From assembly GCF_024171885.1 (NCBI RefSeq), contig NZ_JAMTCP010000002.1, positions 310,001-374,000 of the forward strand: a stretch of DNA of 64,000 nt. The letters are read 5' to 3'. Every line of letters starts with the position of its first letter. Position 1 is the first letter of the stretch. Of the stretch, positions 38,809 through 49,132 are shown one piece after another. Both the position numbers and the translations under genes were made by a program. The DNA is from Streptoalloteichus tenebrarius. Its GTDB lineage: Bacteria > Actinomycetota > Actinomycetes > Mycobacteriales > Pseudonocardiaceae. The notes under the pieces are model-generated. The model saw only the letters and a list, made by a program, of their open reading frames with translations, was not told the DNA's origin and did no database searches.

Positions 38809-40293
38809 GTGACGGGTCTGTCGGCCGTGCTCGGGATCGGCGCCGCGGTGGTCCTGCTGGCTGTGCTGGCGGTCCAGGTGTCGGTCCGACTGGGACTGCC
38901 CTCGCTGCTGCTCTACCTGGGCATCGGCCTGCTGCTCGGCGAGGCCGGGCTGGGCATCCGGTTCGAGGACGCGCCGCTGACCCAGGCGCTCGGGATCGCC
39001 GCGCTGGTGCTGATCCTGGCCGAGGGCGGGCTGACCACCCGGTGGCGCGCCGTCCGCCCCGCGCTCGGCATCGGCCTCGCACTGTCCACAGTGGCCGTGG
39101 TCGTGAGCGTCGGCGTCACCGGGGCCGCCCTGCACCTGCTGCTCGACCTTGACTGGCGCACGGCGTTGCTGTGGGGCGCGGTCCTGTCGTCGACCGACGC
39201 GGCCGCGGTGTTCAGCGTCCTGCGCGGCGTCGGCGTGGGGCGGCGGCTGGCCGGCGCGCTGGAGCTGGAGTCCGGCCTCAACGACGCCCCGGTGTTCCTC
39301 GCCGTGATCCTGCTCGCCTCGGGCGACCCGCTGCGCTGGTGGACCCCGCTCCAGGTGGTCTACGAGCTGGCGGTGGGCGCGGTCGTCGGGGTCGGGCTGG
39401 GTCTGGTGGGCGCCGTGGCCTTGCGGCGCGCGGCGCTGCCGGCCACCGGCCTGTACCCGCTGGCCACGGTCGGGGTCTGCGTGCTCAGCTACGGCGCGGC
39501 GCAGGGCCTGCACTCCTCGGGGCTGCTCGCCACCTACGTCGCCGGCCTGGTGCTGGGCAACGCGCGGCTGCCGCACCGCGGCGACACCCTGTCCTTCGCC
39601 GAGGGCCTCGGTTGGCTGGCCCAGATCGGCCTGTTCGTCCTGCTCGGCCTGTACGCCTCGCCGGGGCGGCTGCCCGGCGTGGTGGTGCCGGCGCTGGTGG
39701 CGGGGGCGGTGCTGTTGCTGGTGGCCCGGCCGCTCTCGGTGCTGACGGCCGTCCTCCCGTTCCGGATGCCCTGGCGCGAGCAGGTGTTCCTGTCCTGGTC
39801 GGGGTTGCGGGGCGCGGTGCCCATCGTGTTGGCCCTCGTGCCGTTGACCGAGGGCGTTCCTGACGCGCAACGCCTCGTCGACGTCGTGTTCGTGATCGTC
39901 GTGCTGCTGACCCTCTTCCAGGGCGGCACGCTGCCGGTGCTGGCCAGGGGGTTGGGCCTGGTGCAGCGGGGGCGCGTGCAGGAGGTCCAGGTCGACGCGG
40001 CCCCGCTGGACGAGCTGCGCGCGGTGCTGCTCCAGGTCAGGATCCCGGCGGGCTCCAAGCTGCACGGCGTGTACCTGGGCGAGCTGCGGCTGCCGGCGGA
40101 CGCGACGGTCAGCCTCGTGGTGCGCGGGGACGCCGGGTTCACGCCGGAGCCGACGACCCGGCTGGCCGAGGGCGACCAGCTCCTCGTGGTGGCGACCGAG
40201 GCGGTCAGGGACGCGACCGAGAGACGCATCCGCGCCGTGGACCGCGCTGGCCGGTACGCGCGGTGGCGCGGCGAGGCCGGCGAGGCGGGCTGA
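38809..40293 (+). CDS. CPA1-type cation/proton antiporter with RCK_C domain
   Basis: The 494-residue protein has about 12 membrane helices. WGAVLSSTDAAAVFSVLRG carries the STDAAA motif of CPA1 exchangers, and ELESGLNDAPVFLAVILL holds the GxNDAP transport-site aspartate. After about residue 400 a cytoplasmic RCK_C/TrkA-C domain (IPAGSKLHGVYLGELRLPADATVSLVVRGDAGFTPEPTTRLAEGDQLLVVA) suggests ligand gating, as in NhaP2/CvrA-type K+/H+ or Na+/H+ antiporters. The transported ion is not determined. The GTG at 38809 follows GGGAGGTGG. Confidence 0.88.
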   Translation: MTGLSAVLGIGAAVVLLAVLAVQVSVRLGLPSLLLYLGIGLLLGEAGLGIRFEDAPLTQALGIAALVLILAEGGLTTRWRAVRPALGIGLALSTVAVVVSVGVTGAALHLLLDLDWRTALLWGAVLSSTDAAAVFSVLRGVGVGRRLAGALELESGLNDAPVFLAVILLASGDPLRWWTPLQVVYELAVGAVVGVGLGLVGAVALRRAALPATGLYPLATVGVCVLSYGAAQGLHSSGLLATYVAGLVLGNARLPHRGDTLSFAEGLGWLAQIGLFVLLGLYASPGRLPGVVVPALVAGAVLLLVARPLSVLTAVLPFRMPWREQVFLSWSGLRGAVPIVLALVPLTEGVPDAQRLVDVVFVIVVLLTLFQGGTLPVLARGLGLVQRGRVQEVQVDAAPLDELRAVLLQVRIPAGSKLHGVYLGELRLPADATVSLVVRGDAGFTPEPTTRLAEGDQLLVVATEAVRDATERRIRAVDRAGRYARWRGEAGEAG

Positions 40294-40294
40294 T

Positions 40295-40330
40295 CCGGTG
40301 GCTGAACCGGTGGCTGAACCGGTGGCTGAA
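40295..40330 (+). repeat. Three 12-base tandem repeats
   Basis: CCGGTGGCTGAA is repeated three times without change at 40295, 40307 and 40319, then degenerates (CCGGCCGCTGG). It begins 2 bases after the antiporter stop codon. A frame through it would read RWLN repeats, but no gene is supported. Confidence 0.9.
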
Positions 40331-40485
40331 CCGGCCGCTGGCCGCCGTCGGAGGGGCAGCGCTCGTGTCGGGTTCGTGGGTGGTGGGTTCGCTGGTGGCG
40401 GGGAGCCTGCCCGGACCCCGCCCCTGGCGTGACGTCTCCCGTCCCGTCATCCGGGAGCGGGCGGCCGTGGCGGGAGGACCTCCGC

Positions 40486-40491
40486 TAACCT
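40486..40491 (+). promoter_or_regulatory. -10 box (TAACCT) of the SAM-IV transcription unit
   Basis: TAACCT lies 7 bases before 40499, which matches the expected 5' end of the riboswitch aptamer. Confidence 0.65.
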
Positions 40492-40498
40492 GCTGATC

Positions 40499-40585
40499 AA
40501 GGTCATGAGCGCCAGCGCGAAGCCCCGGCTCGCTGGCCGGCAACCCTCCAACCGCGGTGGGGTGCCCCGGGTGAGGACCTGGTCC
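40499..40585 (+). ncRNA. SAM-IV riboswitch
   Basis: The RNA reads GGTCATGAGCGCCAGCG, then AGCCCCGGCTCGCTGGCCGG, CAACCCTCCAACCGCGGTGG and GGTGCCCCGGGTGAGGACC. This order is characteristic of the actinomycete SAM-IV class. GGTC (40501-40504) and GACC (40575-40578) close P1. Downstream hairpins, including GGACCC/GGGTCC, may form the expression platform before GAGGAGG (40641-40647). Binding of S-adenosylmethionine would lower expression of the downstream sulfur gene. Confidence 0.9.
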
Positions 40586-40651
40586 GGCGCGGGGTGCGCC
40601 GGGCAAGCGCGGACCCCTCGCGGGTCCGGACGGACTCCCCGAGGAGGTCGT

Positions 40652-42088
40652 GTGTCGTCGCTCGCGCTCGTGTCGTCGGTCCCCACGTCGGTCCCGCCGG
40701 TCGTCGCCCACCCCGAGGTCCCGCTGGTCACCGGTGGTCAGGTCGGGTACGCCAACCTCGACCACGCCGCCAGCGCCCCCTGTCTGGAGCTGGTGCGGCG
40801 CGCGGTCGACGAGCTGCTGCCCTGGTACGCCAGCGTGCACCGGGGCGCGGGCTTCGCCTCCCAGGTCTCCACCCGCGTCTACGAGCAGGCGCGGAACGTC
40901 GTCCGGGACTTCGTCGGGGCGCCTTCCGACGCGGCTGTCGTCTTCACCCGCAACACCACCGACGCGTTGAACCTGCTCGCCCGGTCCCTGCCGAAGGGCA
41001 CCACCGTTCTCCGTTTCGACACCGACCACCACGCGGCGTTGTTGCCGTGGCGCGGCCGTCAGGTGCGCCGGCTCGGCGTTCCGGCCTCGCCCGAGGAGGC
41101 GGTGGCCGCGCTGGACGCCGCGCTCGCCGACTGCCCGGTCGGCCCCCGGCTCGTCGTCCTGACCGCCGCCTCGAACGTCACCGGTGAGGTGTGGCCGGTG
41201 GCCGAGCTGGCGGCGGTGGCCCGTCGATACGGGGCGAGGGTCGCGCTCGACGCCGCGCAGCTCGCGCCGCACCGCCCGCTCCTGGCCGCCGAGTGGGACG
41301 TCGACTGGGTCGCGTTGTCCGGCCACAAGCTCTACGCGCCGTTCGGCGCGGGCGCGCTCGTGGGCCGCGTCGACTGGTTGCGGGCCGCCGAGCCCTACCT
41401 GGTCGGCGGCGGCGCGACCCGCCAGGTCGTCGACCTCGGCGACCGGCTCGGCGTGTCCTGGACCGCGGCCCCCGAACGGCACGAGGCCGGGTCGCCCAAC
41501 GTGGTGGGCGTGCACGCGTTCGCCGTCGCCTGCCAGGCGCTCCGCCAGCACGGCTGGGACGCGATCGCGGTCCACGAGGAGGCGTTGGTGGACCGGCTGC
41601 GGGAGGGCCTGGCGGCGATCCCCGGCGTCCGCCAGCTCGCGCTGTGGGACGCCGACCACCCCAGGGTCGGTGTCGTGTCCTTCGTCGTGTCCGCTCCCGA
41701 CGGGTCGGGGCTGGTCGACCCCGGCCTGCTGGCCGCCGCGTTGTCCGCCGAGCACGGCGTCGGCGTGCGGGACGGCGCGTTCTGCGCCCACCTGACCACC
41801 CGGGCGCTGCTGGGCCGGCTCGGTTCCGACGACCAGGGCGCGGCGCCGGGACAGGTGGGCGTCAGCCGCGCGCTCCGGGCCAGCGTCGGCCTGGGCACCA
41901 CCGCCGAGCACGTCGAGCGGCTCCTCGCCGCGCTGGACGAGCTCGTGCGGCGGGGCCCGCGCTGGGACTACCGCCTGGTGGCGGGCCGCTGGACGCCCGA
42001 CCCCGACCCCCGCCCGCTGCCCGCCCTCGTCACCGGTGACGCGGGCGACGTCGGGCCCGGCTGCGGCTCAGGGACAATGGCCGGGTGA
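40652..42088 (+). CDS. Class-V PLP-dependent aminotransferase/cysteine desulfurase-like enzyme
   Basis: The 478-residue protein has the NifS/class V fold. [18 protein letters not shown] opens the core, D200 in [11 protein letters not shown] contacts the PLP ring and K226 in [16 protein letters not shown] is the Schiff-base lysine. A cysteine in DGAFCAHL (about residue 384) sits near the place used by desulfurases, but the surrounding motif is not classical IscS. The SAM-IV riboswitch links it to sulfur or methionine metabolism; desulfurase, cysteine lyase or EgtE-like activity are all possible. The GTG at 40652 follows GAGGAGG. The stop overlaps lspA by 4 bases. Confidence 0.85.
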   Translation: MSSLALVSSVPTSVPPVVAHPEVPLVTGGQVGYANLDHAASAPCLELVRRAVDELLPWYASVHRGAGFASQVSTRVYEQARNVVRDFVGAPSDAAVVFTRNTTDALNLLARSLPKGTTVLRFDTDHHAALLPWRGRQVRRLGVPASPEEAVAALDAALADCPVGPRLVVLTAASNVTGEVWPVAELAAVARRYGARVALDAAQLAPHRPLLAAEWDVDWVALSGHKLYAPFGAGALVGRVDWLRAAEPYLVGGGATRQVVDLGDRLGVSWTAAPERHEAGSPNVVGVHAFAVACQALRQHGWDAIAVHEEALVDRLREGLAAIPGVRQLALWDADHPRVGVVSFVVSAPDGSGLVDPGLLAAALSAEHGVGVRDGAFCAHLTTRALLGRLGSDDQGAAPGQVGVSRALRASVGLGTTAEHVERLLAALDELVRRGPRWDYRLVAGRWTPDPDPRPLPALVTGDAGDVGPGCGSGTMAG

Positions 42089-42705
42089 GCTCAGAGGACA
42101 CCAGTCCGGACGCTGTCCGGGAGGGCAGCCCCCCCTCCGCCGGCGACGGCGGGACCGCACGGCCGTTGCCGCCCCGCCGGCTGGCGCTGCTCGCCGCCGC
42201 GGCGGTGACGGCGCTCGCGCTCGACCTGGTCACCAAGGTCCTGGTGGTGGCCCGGCTGGAGGGCGAGCCCCCGGTGCGCCTGCTCGGCGGCGCGCTCTAC
42301 CTCGTGGTGGTGCGCAACCCGGGCGCGGCCTTCTCGCTGGCCACCGGCATGACGTGGGTGCTCACCCTGATCGCGGTGGGCGTGGTCACCTGGATCGTCT
42401 GGATCGCGCCCCGGCTGCGGTCCCCCGGCTGGGCGTTGGGTCTGGGCCTGGTGCTCGGCGGCGCGCTCGGCAACCTGGCGGACCGGTTCTTCCGCGCGCC
42501 CGGCCCGATGCGGGGCCACGTGGTGGACTTCCTGTCGCTGTTCGCCCCGGACGGCAGCGTCTGGCCGGTGTTCAACGTGGCCGACTCGGCGATCGTGGTC
42601 GGCGGCGCGTCCCTGGTGCTCATGGCGCTGCTCGGCCGCGAGTACGACGGCAGCCGGACCAGGGACGGGGAAGCGACGCGGACCGGTCGGGAGGCCACGC
42701 GGTGA
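42085..42705 (+). CDS. lspA: Lipoprotein signal peptidase II
   Basis: The 206-residue protein has four membrane helices, [10 protein letters not shown], and the catalytic aspartates D133 (GNLADRF) and D167 (VFNVADSAI). It cleaves signal peptides of diacylglyceryl-modified prolipoproteins. The 30-residue hydrophilic N-terminal extension is typical of actinobacteria. The GTG start overlaps the PLP enzyme stop, and its stop overlaps rluD, so all three are coupled behind the SAM-IV riboswitch. GACAAT at 42073-42078 could be a minor internal promoter. Confidence 0.95.
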   Translation: MSSEDTSPDAVREGSPPSAGDGGTARPLPPRRLALLAAAAVTALALDLVTKVLVVARLEGEPPVRLLGGALYLVVVRNPGAAFSLATGMTWVLTLIAVGVVTWIVWIAPRLRSPGWALGLGLVLGGALGNLADRFFRAPGPMRGHVVDFLSLFAPDGSVWPVFNVADSAIVVGGASLVLMALLGREYDGSRTRDGEATRTGREATR

Positions 42706-43631
42706 GGGACTCACGGACGTTGCCCGTCCCGGACGGGCTGGACGGCATGCGGGTGGACGCCGGGCTGTCGAAGCTGCTCGGGCTGTCGCGCACGGCGGTG
42801 GCCACGCTGACCGAGGCGGGCGACGTGCTGGTGGACGGACGCCCCGCCGGCAAGTCCGACCGGCTGGTCGCGGGAAGCTGGCTGGAGGTGCTGCTGCCCG
42901 CGCCGGAGCGCCCGACGGTGGTCGCCGCCGTCCCGGTCGAGGGCATGGTCGTGCTCCACGAGGACGACGACATCGTGGTCGTGGACAAGCCGGTCGGCGT
43001 CGCCGTCCACCCCAGCCCGGGCTGGACCGGGCCGACCGTCGTGGGCGGCCTGGCCGCCGCCGGCGTGCGGATCGCGACCTCCGGCGCGGCCGAGCGACAG
43101 GGCGTGGTGCACCGCCTGGACGCCGGCACCACCGGGGTCATGGTGGTCGCCAAGAGCGAGCACGCGTACTCGGTGCTCAAGCGCGCCTTCAAGGAGCGCA
43201 CGGTCACCAAGTGCTATCACGCGCTGGTGCAGGGCCACCCCGACCCGACGCGCGGCACGATCGACGCGCCGATCGACCGCCACCCCAAGCACGACTACAA
43301 GTTCGCCGTGGTCGCCGGGGGCAAGCCGAGCGTCACCCACTACGAGGTGACCGAGGCGTTCCGGTCGGCGTCGTTGCTGGACGTGCGGCTGGAGACCGGC
43401 CGGACCCACCAGATCCGGGTGCACTTCGCTGCCCTGCGCCACCCCTGCGTGGGCGACCTGACCTACGGGGCGGACCCGGTGCTGGCCCGCCGGCTCGGGA
43501 TCTCCCGGCAGTGGCTGCACGCGCGGACGCTCGGCTTCGCCCACCCCGCCGACGGCCGCTGGGTCGAGTTCACCAGCGAGTACCCGCACGACCTCCAGCA
43601 CGCGCTGGACCTGTTGCGCGAGGAGTACTGA
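42702..43631 (+). CDS. rluD: 23S rRNA pseudouridine synthase RluD family
   Basis: The 309-residue protein has an N-terminal S4 RNA-binding domain (about 14-62, [31 protein letters not shown]). Its catalytic domain holds D140 in [16 protein letters not shown], the active-site aspartate. [23 protein letters not shown] is the second family motif. It isomerises uridines in helix 69 of 23S rRNA if it is a true RluD. lspA-rluD is also the order in M. tuberculosis (Rv1539-Rv1540). Confidence 0.93.
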   Translation: MRDSRTLPVPDGLDGMRVDAGLSKLLGLSRTAVATLTEAGDVLVDGRPAGKSDRLVAGSWLEVLLPAPERPTVVAAVPVEGMVVLHEDDDIVVVDKPVGVAVHPSPGWTGPTVVGGLAAAGVRIATSGAAERQGVVHRLDAGTTGVMVVAKSEHAYSVLKRAFKERTVTKCYHALVQGHPDPTRGTIDAPIDRHPKHDYKFAVVAGGKPSVTHYEVTEAFRSASLLDVRLETGRTHQIRVHFAALRHPCVGDLTYGADPVLARRLGISRQWLHARTLGFAHPADGRWVEFTSEYPHDLQHALDLLREEY

Positions 43632-43677
43632 CAACCAGCAGAGCACCGGCTCCGCGGACCGGTGGGACCGACGAGGA

Positions 43678-43718
43678 GGGCGGGGCGCTGGCCGACGGGC
43701 CGGCGCCCCGCCCTTGTC
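43678..43718. terminator. Terminator between convergent rluD and the winged-helix gene
   Basis: GGGCGGGGCGC (43678-43688) pairs with GCGCCCCGCCC (43703-43713), followed by TTGTC. A smaller CACCGG/CCGGTG hairpin (about 43644-43664) precedes it. Confidence 0.8.
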
Positions 43719-43766
43719 ATGCGGGGGCTGGTGAGGGCGACGTCGCGAACCTGACGCGAAGAGTGG

Positions 43767-44804
43767 TCAGGACTCCGCCAGCGACCAGGTGAGCGTGCGC
43801 TGCTCGTCATCCGGCCGGGGGCTCCACCGGACCGCGACCAGGTCGGTGTCCTCCGGGAGCACGTAGACCGTGTGACCGCCGGCCGTCTCGCCGGGCTGCA
43901 CGCCGATGCGGTGCGGCGGCCGGCTCGACAGCGACACCGGGGCCTTGGCCACCGGCGTGCCGTCGGCGGCGACCAGCACCAGGTAGAGGTCGGGCAGCGA
44001 GGAGAACGCGGTCGTGCCCTTGTTGGTCAGCTCGGTGTGCACCACGACCGCCCGCTCGCCCTCCTGGAGCCGGTACCCGGCCGCGGTGAACAGGAAGTCC
44101 GCCGGGTCGACGACCTCGACGAGCTGGATCGCCAGCCGCTCGCCCTCCAGGCCCTCGGTCTCCAGCGTGGAACCCACCTTGCCGGTGCGCGGGGCCGGCG
44201 CCGCCGGCGGGGCGTTGCGGCCGGGGGCGGGCTGCTGCGGCGGCTGGTCGCCCCTGGCCCACGACGCGCTCTGGGGCGGCCCCCAGGTGCTCATGGGGTC
44301 GGGCGTGGCCGGAGCGGCGGCCACGGGCTGGGGATGGGCCATGGGCGGCGCGGGTGGCTGGGGCGCCGCGACGGGGAACGGCTGGCTCGGGGGTCCGGGC
44401 TGCACCCCGGGGTACGGCCCGGTGGGCGGGACGACGTGCTGGGGGTGCGCCATCGGCTGCGGGTACTGCGCGGGAGGCGCCGGGTAGGGGCCGCTCTGCT
44501 GGGGCGTCGGGTACGGGCCCGTGTGGACCGGGTACGCGCCGGTGTGCACGGGGTACTGGCCGGTGGGGTAGACCTGCTGCTGGTACCCCCAGACGCCGGC
44601 GGCCGCGAGCGCGGCGCGGATGCCGTTCGGATCGCACTCGACGCCGACGACCAGCGGCAGGCCGCTCGCGGCGAGCGCGGCCAGCCGGGCGGCGACCTCC
44701 CGGACGTCCATTCCGGCCCGCGCCGCGATGTCGTGCACGGCGATCCGGCCGGCCTCGGCGACCAGGGCGAGCAGGCGGGTGTCCACGGGATCCGGCGCGA
44801 CCAC
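43767..44804 (-). CDS. Winged-helix protein with Tyr/Pro/Gln-rich linker and DUF4352-like C-terminus
   Basis: The 345-residue protein begins VVAPDPVDTRLLALVAEAGRIAVHDIAARAGMDVREVAARLAALAASGLPLVVGVE, an AsnC/Lrp-like winged helix. A linker of about 130 residues follows with YPVHTGAYPVHTGPYPTPQQSGPYP repeats. A beta-rich C-terminal domain (VVVHTELTNKGTTAFSSLPDLYLVLVAADG) resembles extracellular DUF4352-type folds, but no membrane helix or signal peptide is seen. Function unknown. The GTG at 44804 has TAGCGT (44812-44817, minus strand) 7 bases upstream, indicating a leaderless start. Confidence 0.75.
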   Translation of the reverse strand: MVAPDPVDTRLLALVAEAGRIAVHDIAARAGMDVREVAARLAALAASGLPLVVGVECDPNGIRAALAAAGVWGYQQQVYPTGQYPVHTGAYPVHTGPYPTPQQSGPYPAPPAQYPQPMAHPQHVVPPTGPYPGVQPGPPSQPFPVAAPQPPAPPMAHPQPVAAAPATPDPMSTWGPPQSASWARGDQPPQQPAPGRNAPPAAPAPRTGKVGSTLETEGLEGERLAIQLVEVVDPADFLFTAAGYRLQEGERAVVVHTELTNKGTTAFSSLPDLYLVLVAADGTPVAKAPVSLSSRPPHRIGVQPGETAGGHTVYVLPEDTDLVAVRWSPRPDDEQRTLTWSLAES

Positions 44805-45332
44805 GCAGCGCACGCTACCCGGTTGCCCCGTCCCCCGTGGCAACGCCCGGCCAAGACATGACCATGTCCCTCACAGCGCACCCGTCTGTGGGGCGCGCCG
44901 GGTCCCCCGCGCCGCCGGGCGGCCTGTGAGAACGGCTCGGCCAGTAGGTCCGATGACTTCAGTGCCGAACGAGAAAAATCCCTGGTCGAAGACCGGAGGC
45001 GGGCAGGTCACGACCGGGCCCCTGGGGCGGGTCACGGCCATGGACGCCACTATTTCGGGGGACCTCGGCCCGGTGCCCCGCCGACGACCCCTGGTCCTGT
45101 CGGGGGTCGGGGGTAGGCAGGGGGCATGGCAGGGAACGACAGGGACGACCTCGCGGGACGGGCCGCCGGCCGGCCTCCGTTGGCCCGATCCGGTCCGGCG
45201 TTAGGCTGACCGGGCCCAGCCGACGGCGCCGGTCGGGGACCCGCGGTGTCGCGCCGCCCGCCCCCGTCCCACCTCCCGCGCCGCGTCGGCGGCACCGGAC
45301 GTCGCACCCGACCTGTGAGGAGGCCCCTGCCC
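44805..45332. other. 528-base divergent region before dnaE
   Basis: It holds the leaderless promoter of the minus-strand gene, the palindrome at 44855-44868 and a TAGGCT box (45202-45207) that probably drives dnaE with a leader of about 118 bases. No gene is supported in it. Confidence 0.6.
44855..44868. promoter_or_regulatory. Palindrome GACATG-AC-CATGTC
   Basis: A perfect 6-base inverted repeat with a 2-base spacer lies 50 bases upstream of the winged-helix gene start. A GTTGCC/GGCAAC hairpin is next to it (about 44823-44843). It could be a regulator site. Confidence 0.35.
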
Positions 45333-48300
45333 GTGGCCGGTGACTCGTTCGTCCATCTGCACGTCCACACCGAGTACTCGATGCTCGACGGTGCGGCGAA
45401 GCTCAAGGACATGTTCGCGGAGTGCGAGCGACTGGGGATGCCCGCCGCCGCGATCACCGACCACGGCAACATGTACGGCGCCTACGACTTCTTCAAGCAG
45501 GCGACGGCGGCCGGGATCAAGCCGGTGATCGGCATCGAGGCCTACATGGCCCCGGACTCGCGGTTCAACAAGGAGCGGGTGCGGTGGGGCGACCCGAGCC
45601 AGCGCGCCGACGACGTCTCCGCGAGCGGCGCCTACACGCACCAGACCATCTGGGCCAGGACCAACGAGGGCCTGCACAACCTGATGAAGGTCTCCAGCCT
45701 GGCCTCGATCGAGGGCCAGTTGGGCAAGTGGCCCCGGATGGACAGGGAGCTGATCGCCCAGCACTCCGCCGGGCTGATGGCCACCACCGGCTGCCCGTCG
45801 GGCGAGGTGCAGACCCGGCTGCGGCTCGGCCACGAGCGCGAGGCGCTGGAGGCGGCCGCCGCGTGGCGGGACATCTACGGCAAGGACAACTTCTACGTCG
45901 AGCTGATGGACCACGGCATCGAGATCGAGCGCCGGGTCAGGGACGGGTTGCTGGACCTGGCCCGCAAGCTGGACCTGCGGTTCGTGGTCACCAACGACTC
46001 GCACTACACCTACGCCGACGACCGGGACGCGCACGACGCGTTGCTCTGCGTGCAGACCGGCAAGACCCTCCAGGACCCGAACCGGTTCAAGTTCGACGGC
46101 GAGGGCTACTACCTGAAGTCGCCGGAGGAGATGCGGGCGATTGACTCCTCCGACGCGTGGCAGGAGGGGTGCCGCAACACCCTCGTGATCGCGGAGAAGG
46201 TCGACACGACCGGGATGTTCGAGTTCCGCAACCTCATGCCGCGGTTCCCGATCCCGGAGGGCAAGACCGAGGGCGAGTACTTCCGCGAGCAGGTCTGGGA
46301 GGGCATGCGGCGGAGGTTCCCCAACGGCATCGACGAGGTGCACCGCCAGCAGGTCGAGTTCGAGATCGGCGTCATCCTCCAGATGGGCTTCCCGTCCTAC
46401 TTCCTGGTGGTGGCCGACTTCATCAACTGGGCCAAGGAGAACGGCATCCGGGTCGGCCCCGGCCGCGGCTCGGCCGCGGGCGCGCTGATCGCCTACGCCC
46501 TGGGCATCACCGACCTGGACCCGCTGGCCCACGGACTGATCTTCGAGCGGTTCCTCAACCCGGACCGCGTCAGCCCGCCCGACATCGACATCGACTTCGA
46601 CGAGCGTCGGCGCGGCGACGTGATCCGCTACGTCACGCAGAAGTGGGGCGAGGACAAGGTCGCCCAGGTCATCACGTTCGGCACGATCAAGGCCAAGGCG
46701 GCGATCAAGGACGCGGCCCGGGTGCTCTACGGCCAGCCCGGCTACGCGGTGGCCGACCGGATCTCCAAGGCGATGCCGCCGGCCGTGATGGGCAAGGACA
46801 TCCCGCTGTCCGGGATCTTCGACCCCCAGCACAAGCGGTACGCCGAGGCGGCCGAGGTGCGCGCGCTCTACGAGAGCGACCCGCAGGTGAAGGAGATCAT
46901 CGACACCGGGCGCGGCCTGGAGGGCCTGATCCGCAACGCCGGCGTGCACGCCTGCGCGGTGATCATGTCCTCCGAGACGCTGACCGACCACATCCCGGTC
47001 TGGATGCGGCCCAACGACGGCGCGATCATCACGCAGTTCGACTACCCGACCTGCGAGACGCTCGGCCTGCTGAAGATGGACTTCCTGGGCCTGAGCAACC
47101 TGACCACGATCGACGACGCCCTGCGCAACATCGAGCTCAACGGCAAGGGCACGATCGACATCGCCAGCGTGGCGCTGGACGACAAGAAGACCTACGAGCT
47201 GCTCAGCCGGGGCGACACCCTGGGCGTGTTCCAGCTCGATGGCGGCGCCCTGCGCGACCTGCTGCGCCTGATGCGGCCGGACAACTTCGAGGACGTCTCC
47301 GCCGTCATCGCGCTCTACCGGCCCGGCCCGATGGGCGCGAACTCGCACACGAACTACGCGCTGCGCAAGAACGGCCAGCAGGAGATCACGCCGATCCACC
47401 CCGAGCTGGCGGAGCCGCTGGCCGAGATCCTGGACACGACCTACGGCCTCATCGTGTACCAGGAGCAGGTCATGGCGATCGCGCGGAAGGTGGCCGGGTA
47501 CACGCTGGCACAGGCGGACCTGCTCCGCCGGGCGATGGGCAAGAAGAAGAAGGAGATCCTCGACAAGGAGTTCACCGGCTTCGAGGCGGGCATGCTGGCC
47601 AACGGCTACTCGCCGGAGGCGATCAAGACCCTGTGGGACATCCTGGTCCCGTTCGCGGACTACGCGTTCAACAAGGCGCACTCCGCGGCCTACGGCCTGG
47701 TCGCGTACTGGACCGCGTACCTGAAGGCCAACTACCCGGCCGAGTACATGGCCGCGCTGCTCACCACGAACTCGGACAACAAGGACAAGTCCGCGATCTA
47801 CCTGGCCGAGTGCCGGCGCATGGGGATCACGGTGCTCCCGCCGGACGTCAACGAGTCCGAGCGCGAGTTCGCCCCGGTCGGGGAGGACATCCGGTTCGGG
47901 CTGGGCGCGATCCGCAACGTGGGCGCCAACGTGGTGGACGCGATCATCAAGGCGCGCAAGGAGAAGGGGAAGTTCACCGACTTCTCCGACTTCCTGCGCA
48001 AGGTGGACGCCCAGGTCTGCAACAAGAAGGTCGTCGAGTCCCTGATCAAGGCGGGCGCGTTCGACTCGCTGGGGCACCCGCGCAAGGGCCTGCACCTGGT
48101 GCACGCCGACGCGATCGACGCGGTGATGGAGACCAAGCGGGCTGAGGCGGTCGGCCAGTTCGACCTGTTCGGCGGGGACGACGCGCCCGACGTGGGGGGC
48201 GTGTTCGACGTCAAGGTGCCCGAGGAGTACTGGGATGCCAAGCACCAGCTCACGCTGGAGCGGGAGATGCTGGGCCTGTACGTGTCGGGCCATCCGCTCA

Positions 48301-48863
48301 ACGGCGTCGAGCACATCCTGACCGCGCAGTCGGACACGCCGATCGCCACCATCCTGGAGGGCTCGGTGCCGGACGGCGCCCAGGTCACGGTGGGCGGCAT
48401 CCTGGCGTCGGTGACGCGGCGGGTGAACAAGAACGGCGAGCCGTGGGCCGCGTGCCAGTTGGAGGACCTGGCGGGTGGCATCGAGGTGCTGTTCTTCCCG
48501 AAGAGCTACACGGTGCACTCGATCAACGTGGTGGAGGACGCGATCGTCCTGGTGAAGGCGAGGGTCACCAAGCGGGACGACCGGGTCTCGCTGATCGCCA
48601 ACGACCTGGTGGTCCCGGATCTCAGTGACGCGGGCACGCAGGCGTTGCGGATCAAGATGCACGCGGCGAAGTGCACGGAGCCGCTCATCGTGAAGCTCAA
48701 GGACGTGCTCAAGACGCACCCCGGCACGACCGAGGTGCACCTGAAGCTGGTCAACGGGCAGCGGACGACGATGCTGCGGGTGGACTCGGCGTTGCGGGTG
48801 AGCCCGTCGCCGTCGTTGATGGGTGATCTCAAGGCGTTGCTCGGTCCGGGGTGCCTGGGCTGA
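45333..48863 (+). CDS. dnaE: DNA polymerase III alpha subunit DnaE1
   Basis: The protein has 1176 residues from the GTG at 45333 (9 bases after GAGGAGG). It starts [20 protein letters not shown]. The N-terminal PHP domain keeps metal-site residues ([15 protein letters not shown]), so proofreading may reside here as in M. tuberculosis DnaE1. Palm motifs include [23 protein letters not shown] and [15 protein letters not shown] with the catalytic aspartates. The tail contains the helix-hairpin-helix and OB domains ([19 protein letters not shown]). It ends [17 protein letters not shown]. An upstream in-frame GTG at 45246 would add 29 basic residues. Confidence 0.96.
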   Translation: MAGDSFVHLHVHTEYSMLDGAAKLKDMFAECERLGMPAAAITDHGNMYGAYDFFKQATAAGIKPVIGIEAYMAPDSRFNKERVRWGDPSQRADDVSASGAYTHQTIWARTNEGLHNLMKVSSLASIEGQLGKWPRMDRELIAQHSAGLMATTGCPSGEVQTRLRLGHEREALEAAAAWRDIYGKDNFYVELMDHGIEIERRVRDGLLDLARKLDLRFVVTNDSHYTYADDRDAHDALLCVQTGKTLQDPNRFKFDGEGYYLKSPEEMRAIDSSDAWQEGCRNTLVIAEKVDTTGMFEFRNLMPRFPIPEGKTEGEYFREQVWEGMRRRFPNGIDEVHRQQVEFEIGVILQMGFPSYFLVVADFINWAKENGIRVGPGRGSAAGALIAYALGITDLDPLAHGLIFERFLNPDRVSPPDIDIDFDERRRGDVIRYVTQKWGEDKVAQVITFGTIKAKAAIKDAARVLYGQPGYAVADRISKAMPPAVMGKDIPLSGIFDPQHKRYAEAAEVRALYESDPQVKEIIDTGRGLEGLIRNAGVHACAVIMSSETLTDHIPVWMRPNDGAIITQFDYPTCETLGLLKMDFLGLSNLTTIDDALRNIELNGKGTIDIASVALDDKKTYELLSRGDTLGVFQLDGGALRDLLRLMRPDNFEDVSAVIALYRPGPMGANSHTNYALRKNGQQEITPIHPELAEPLAEILDTTYGLIVYQEQVMAIARKVAGYTLAQADLLRRAMGKKKKEILDKEFTGFEAGMLANGYSPEAIKTLWDILVPFADYAFNKAHSAAYGLVAYWTAYLKANYPAEYMAALLTTNSDNKDKSAIYLAECRRMGITVLPPDVNESEREFAPVGEDIRFGLGAIRNVGANVVDAIIKARKEKGKFTDFSDFLRKVDAQVCNKKVVESLIKAGAFDSLGHPRKGLHLVHADAIDAVMETKRAEAVGQFDLFGGDDAPDVGGVFDVKVPEEYWDAKHQLTLEREMLGLYVSGHPLNGVEHILTAQSDTPIATILEGSVPDGAQVTVGGILASVTRRVNKNGEPWAACQLEDLAGGIEVLFFPKSYTVHSINVVEDAIVLVKARVTKRDDRVSLIANDLVVPDLSDAGTQALRIKMHAAKCTEPLIVKLKDVLKTHPGTTEVHLKLVNGQRTTMLRVDSALRVSPSPSLMGDLKALLGPGCLG

Positions 48864-48875
48864 GCGGGGTCGGCG

Positions 48876-48920
48876 AACGCCCCGGGAGACCGCGTGGGGT
48901 CTCCCGGGGCGTTCTCGTTT
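48876..48920 (+). terminator. Strong dnaE terminator
   Basis: AACGCCCCGGGAGACC (48876-48891) and GGTCTCCCGGGGCGTT (48898-48913) form a perfect 16-bp stem, followed by CTCGTTTC. It begins 12 bases after the stop. Confidence 0.92.
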
Positions 48921-49091
48921 CCGGGTCGGGTTCTCACGCCGGCACACGGGGCCGTCGTCGCGCCTGCGGGGCGTCGCCCGTTTGCTGCGAGTGGCGGTGT
49001 CCGCGTTCCCCTGCCCATCCGTTCTTGCTGGGCCGTTCGGCGTCATCTGGTGGTTGGTCGGCACTGGGGCCTCGCCTTCGGCCGTTTTTGC

Positions 49092-49110
49092 GAGTGAACT
49101 GTGTTCACTC
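49092..49110. promoter_or_regulatory. Palindromic operator before the P450 gene
   Basis: GAGTGAAC (49092-49099), TGT, GTTCACTC (49103-49110) is a perfect 8-base inverted repeat, 22 bases before the ATG. The shape suits a TetR-family repressor; no such gene is adjacent in the window. Confidence 0.65.
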
Positions 49111-49132
49111 ACCGCACGACCCGGAGGAGCCC

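Noticed and set aside
40263-40496. Small plus-strand frame with RWLN repeats after the antiporter
   Set aside because: It is produced by the 12-base tandem repeat, begins inside the antiporter gene and ends before the riboswitch; no ribosome-binding site.
45201-49112. Minus-strand open frame of about 1300 codons antisense to dnaE
   Set aside because: The plus strand encodes an intact DnaE1; the antisense translation (Val/Arg/His-rich) has no family motif.
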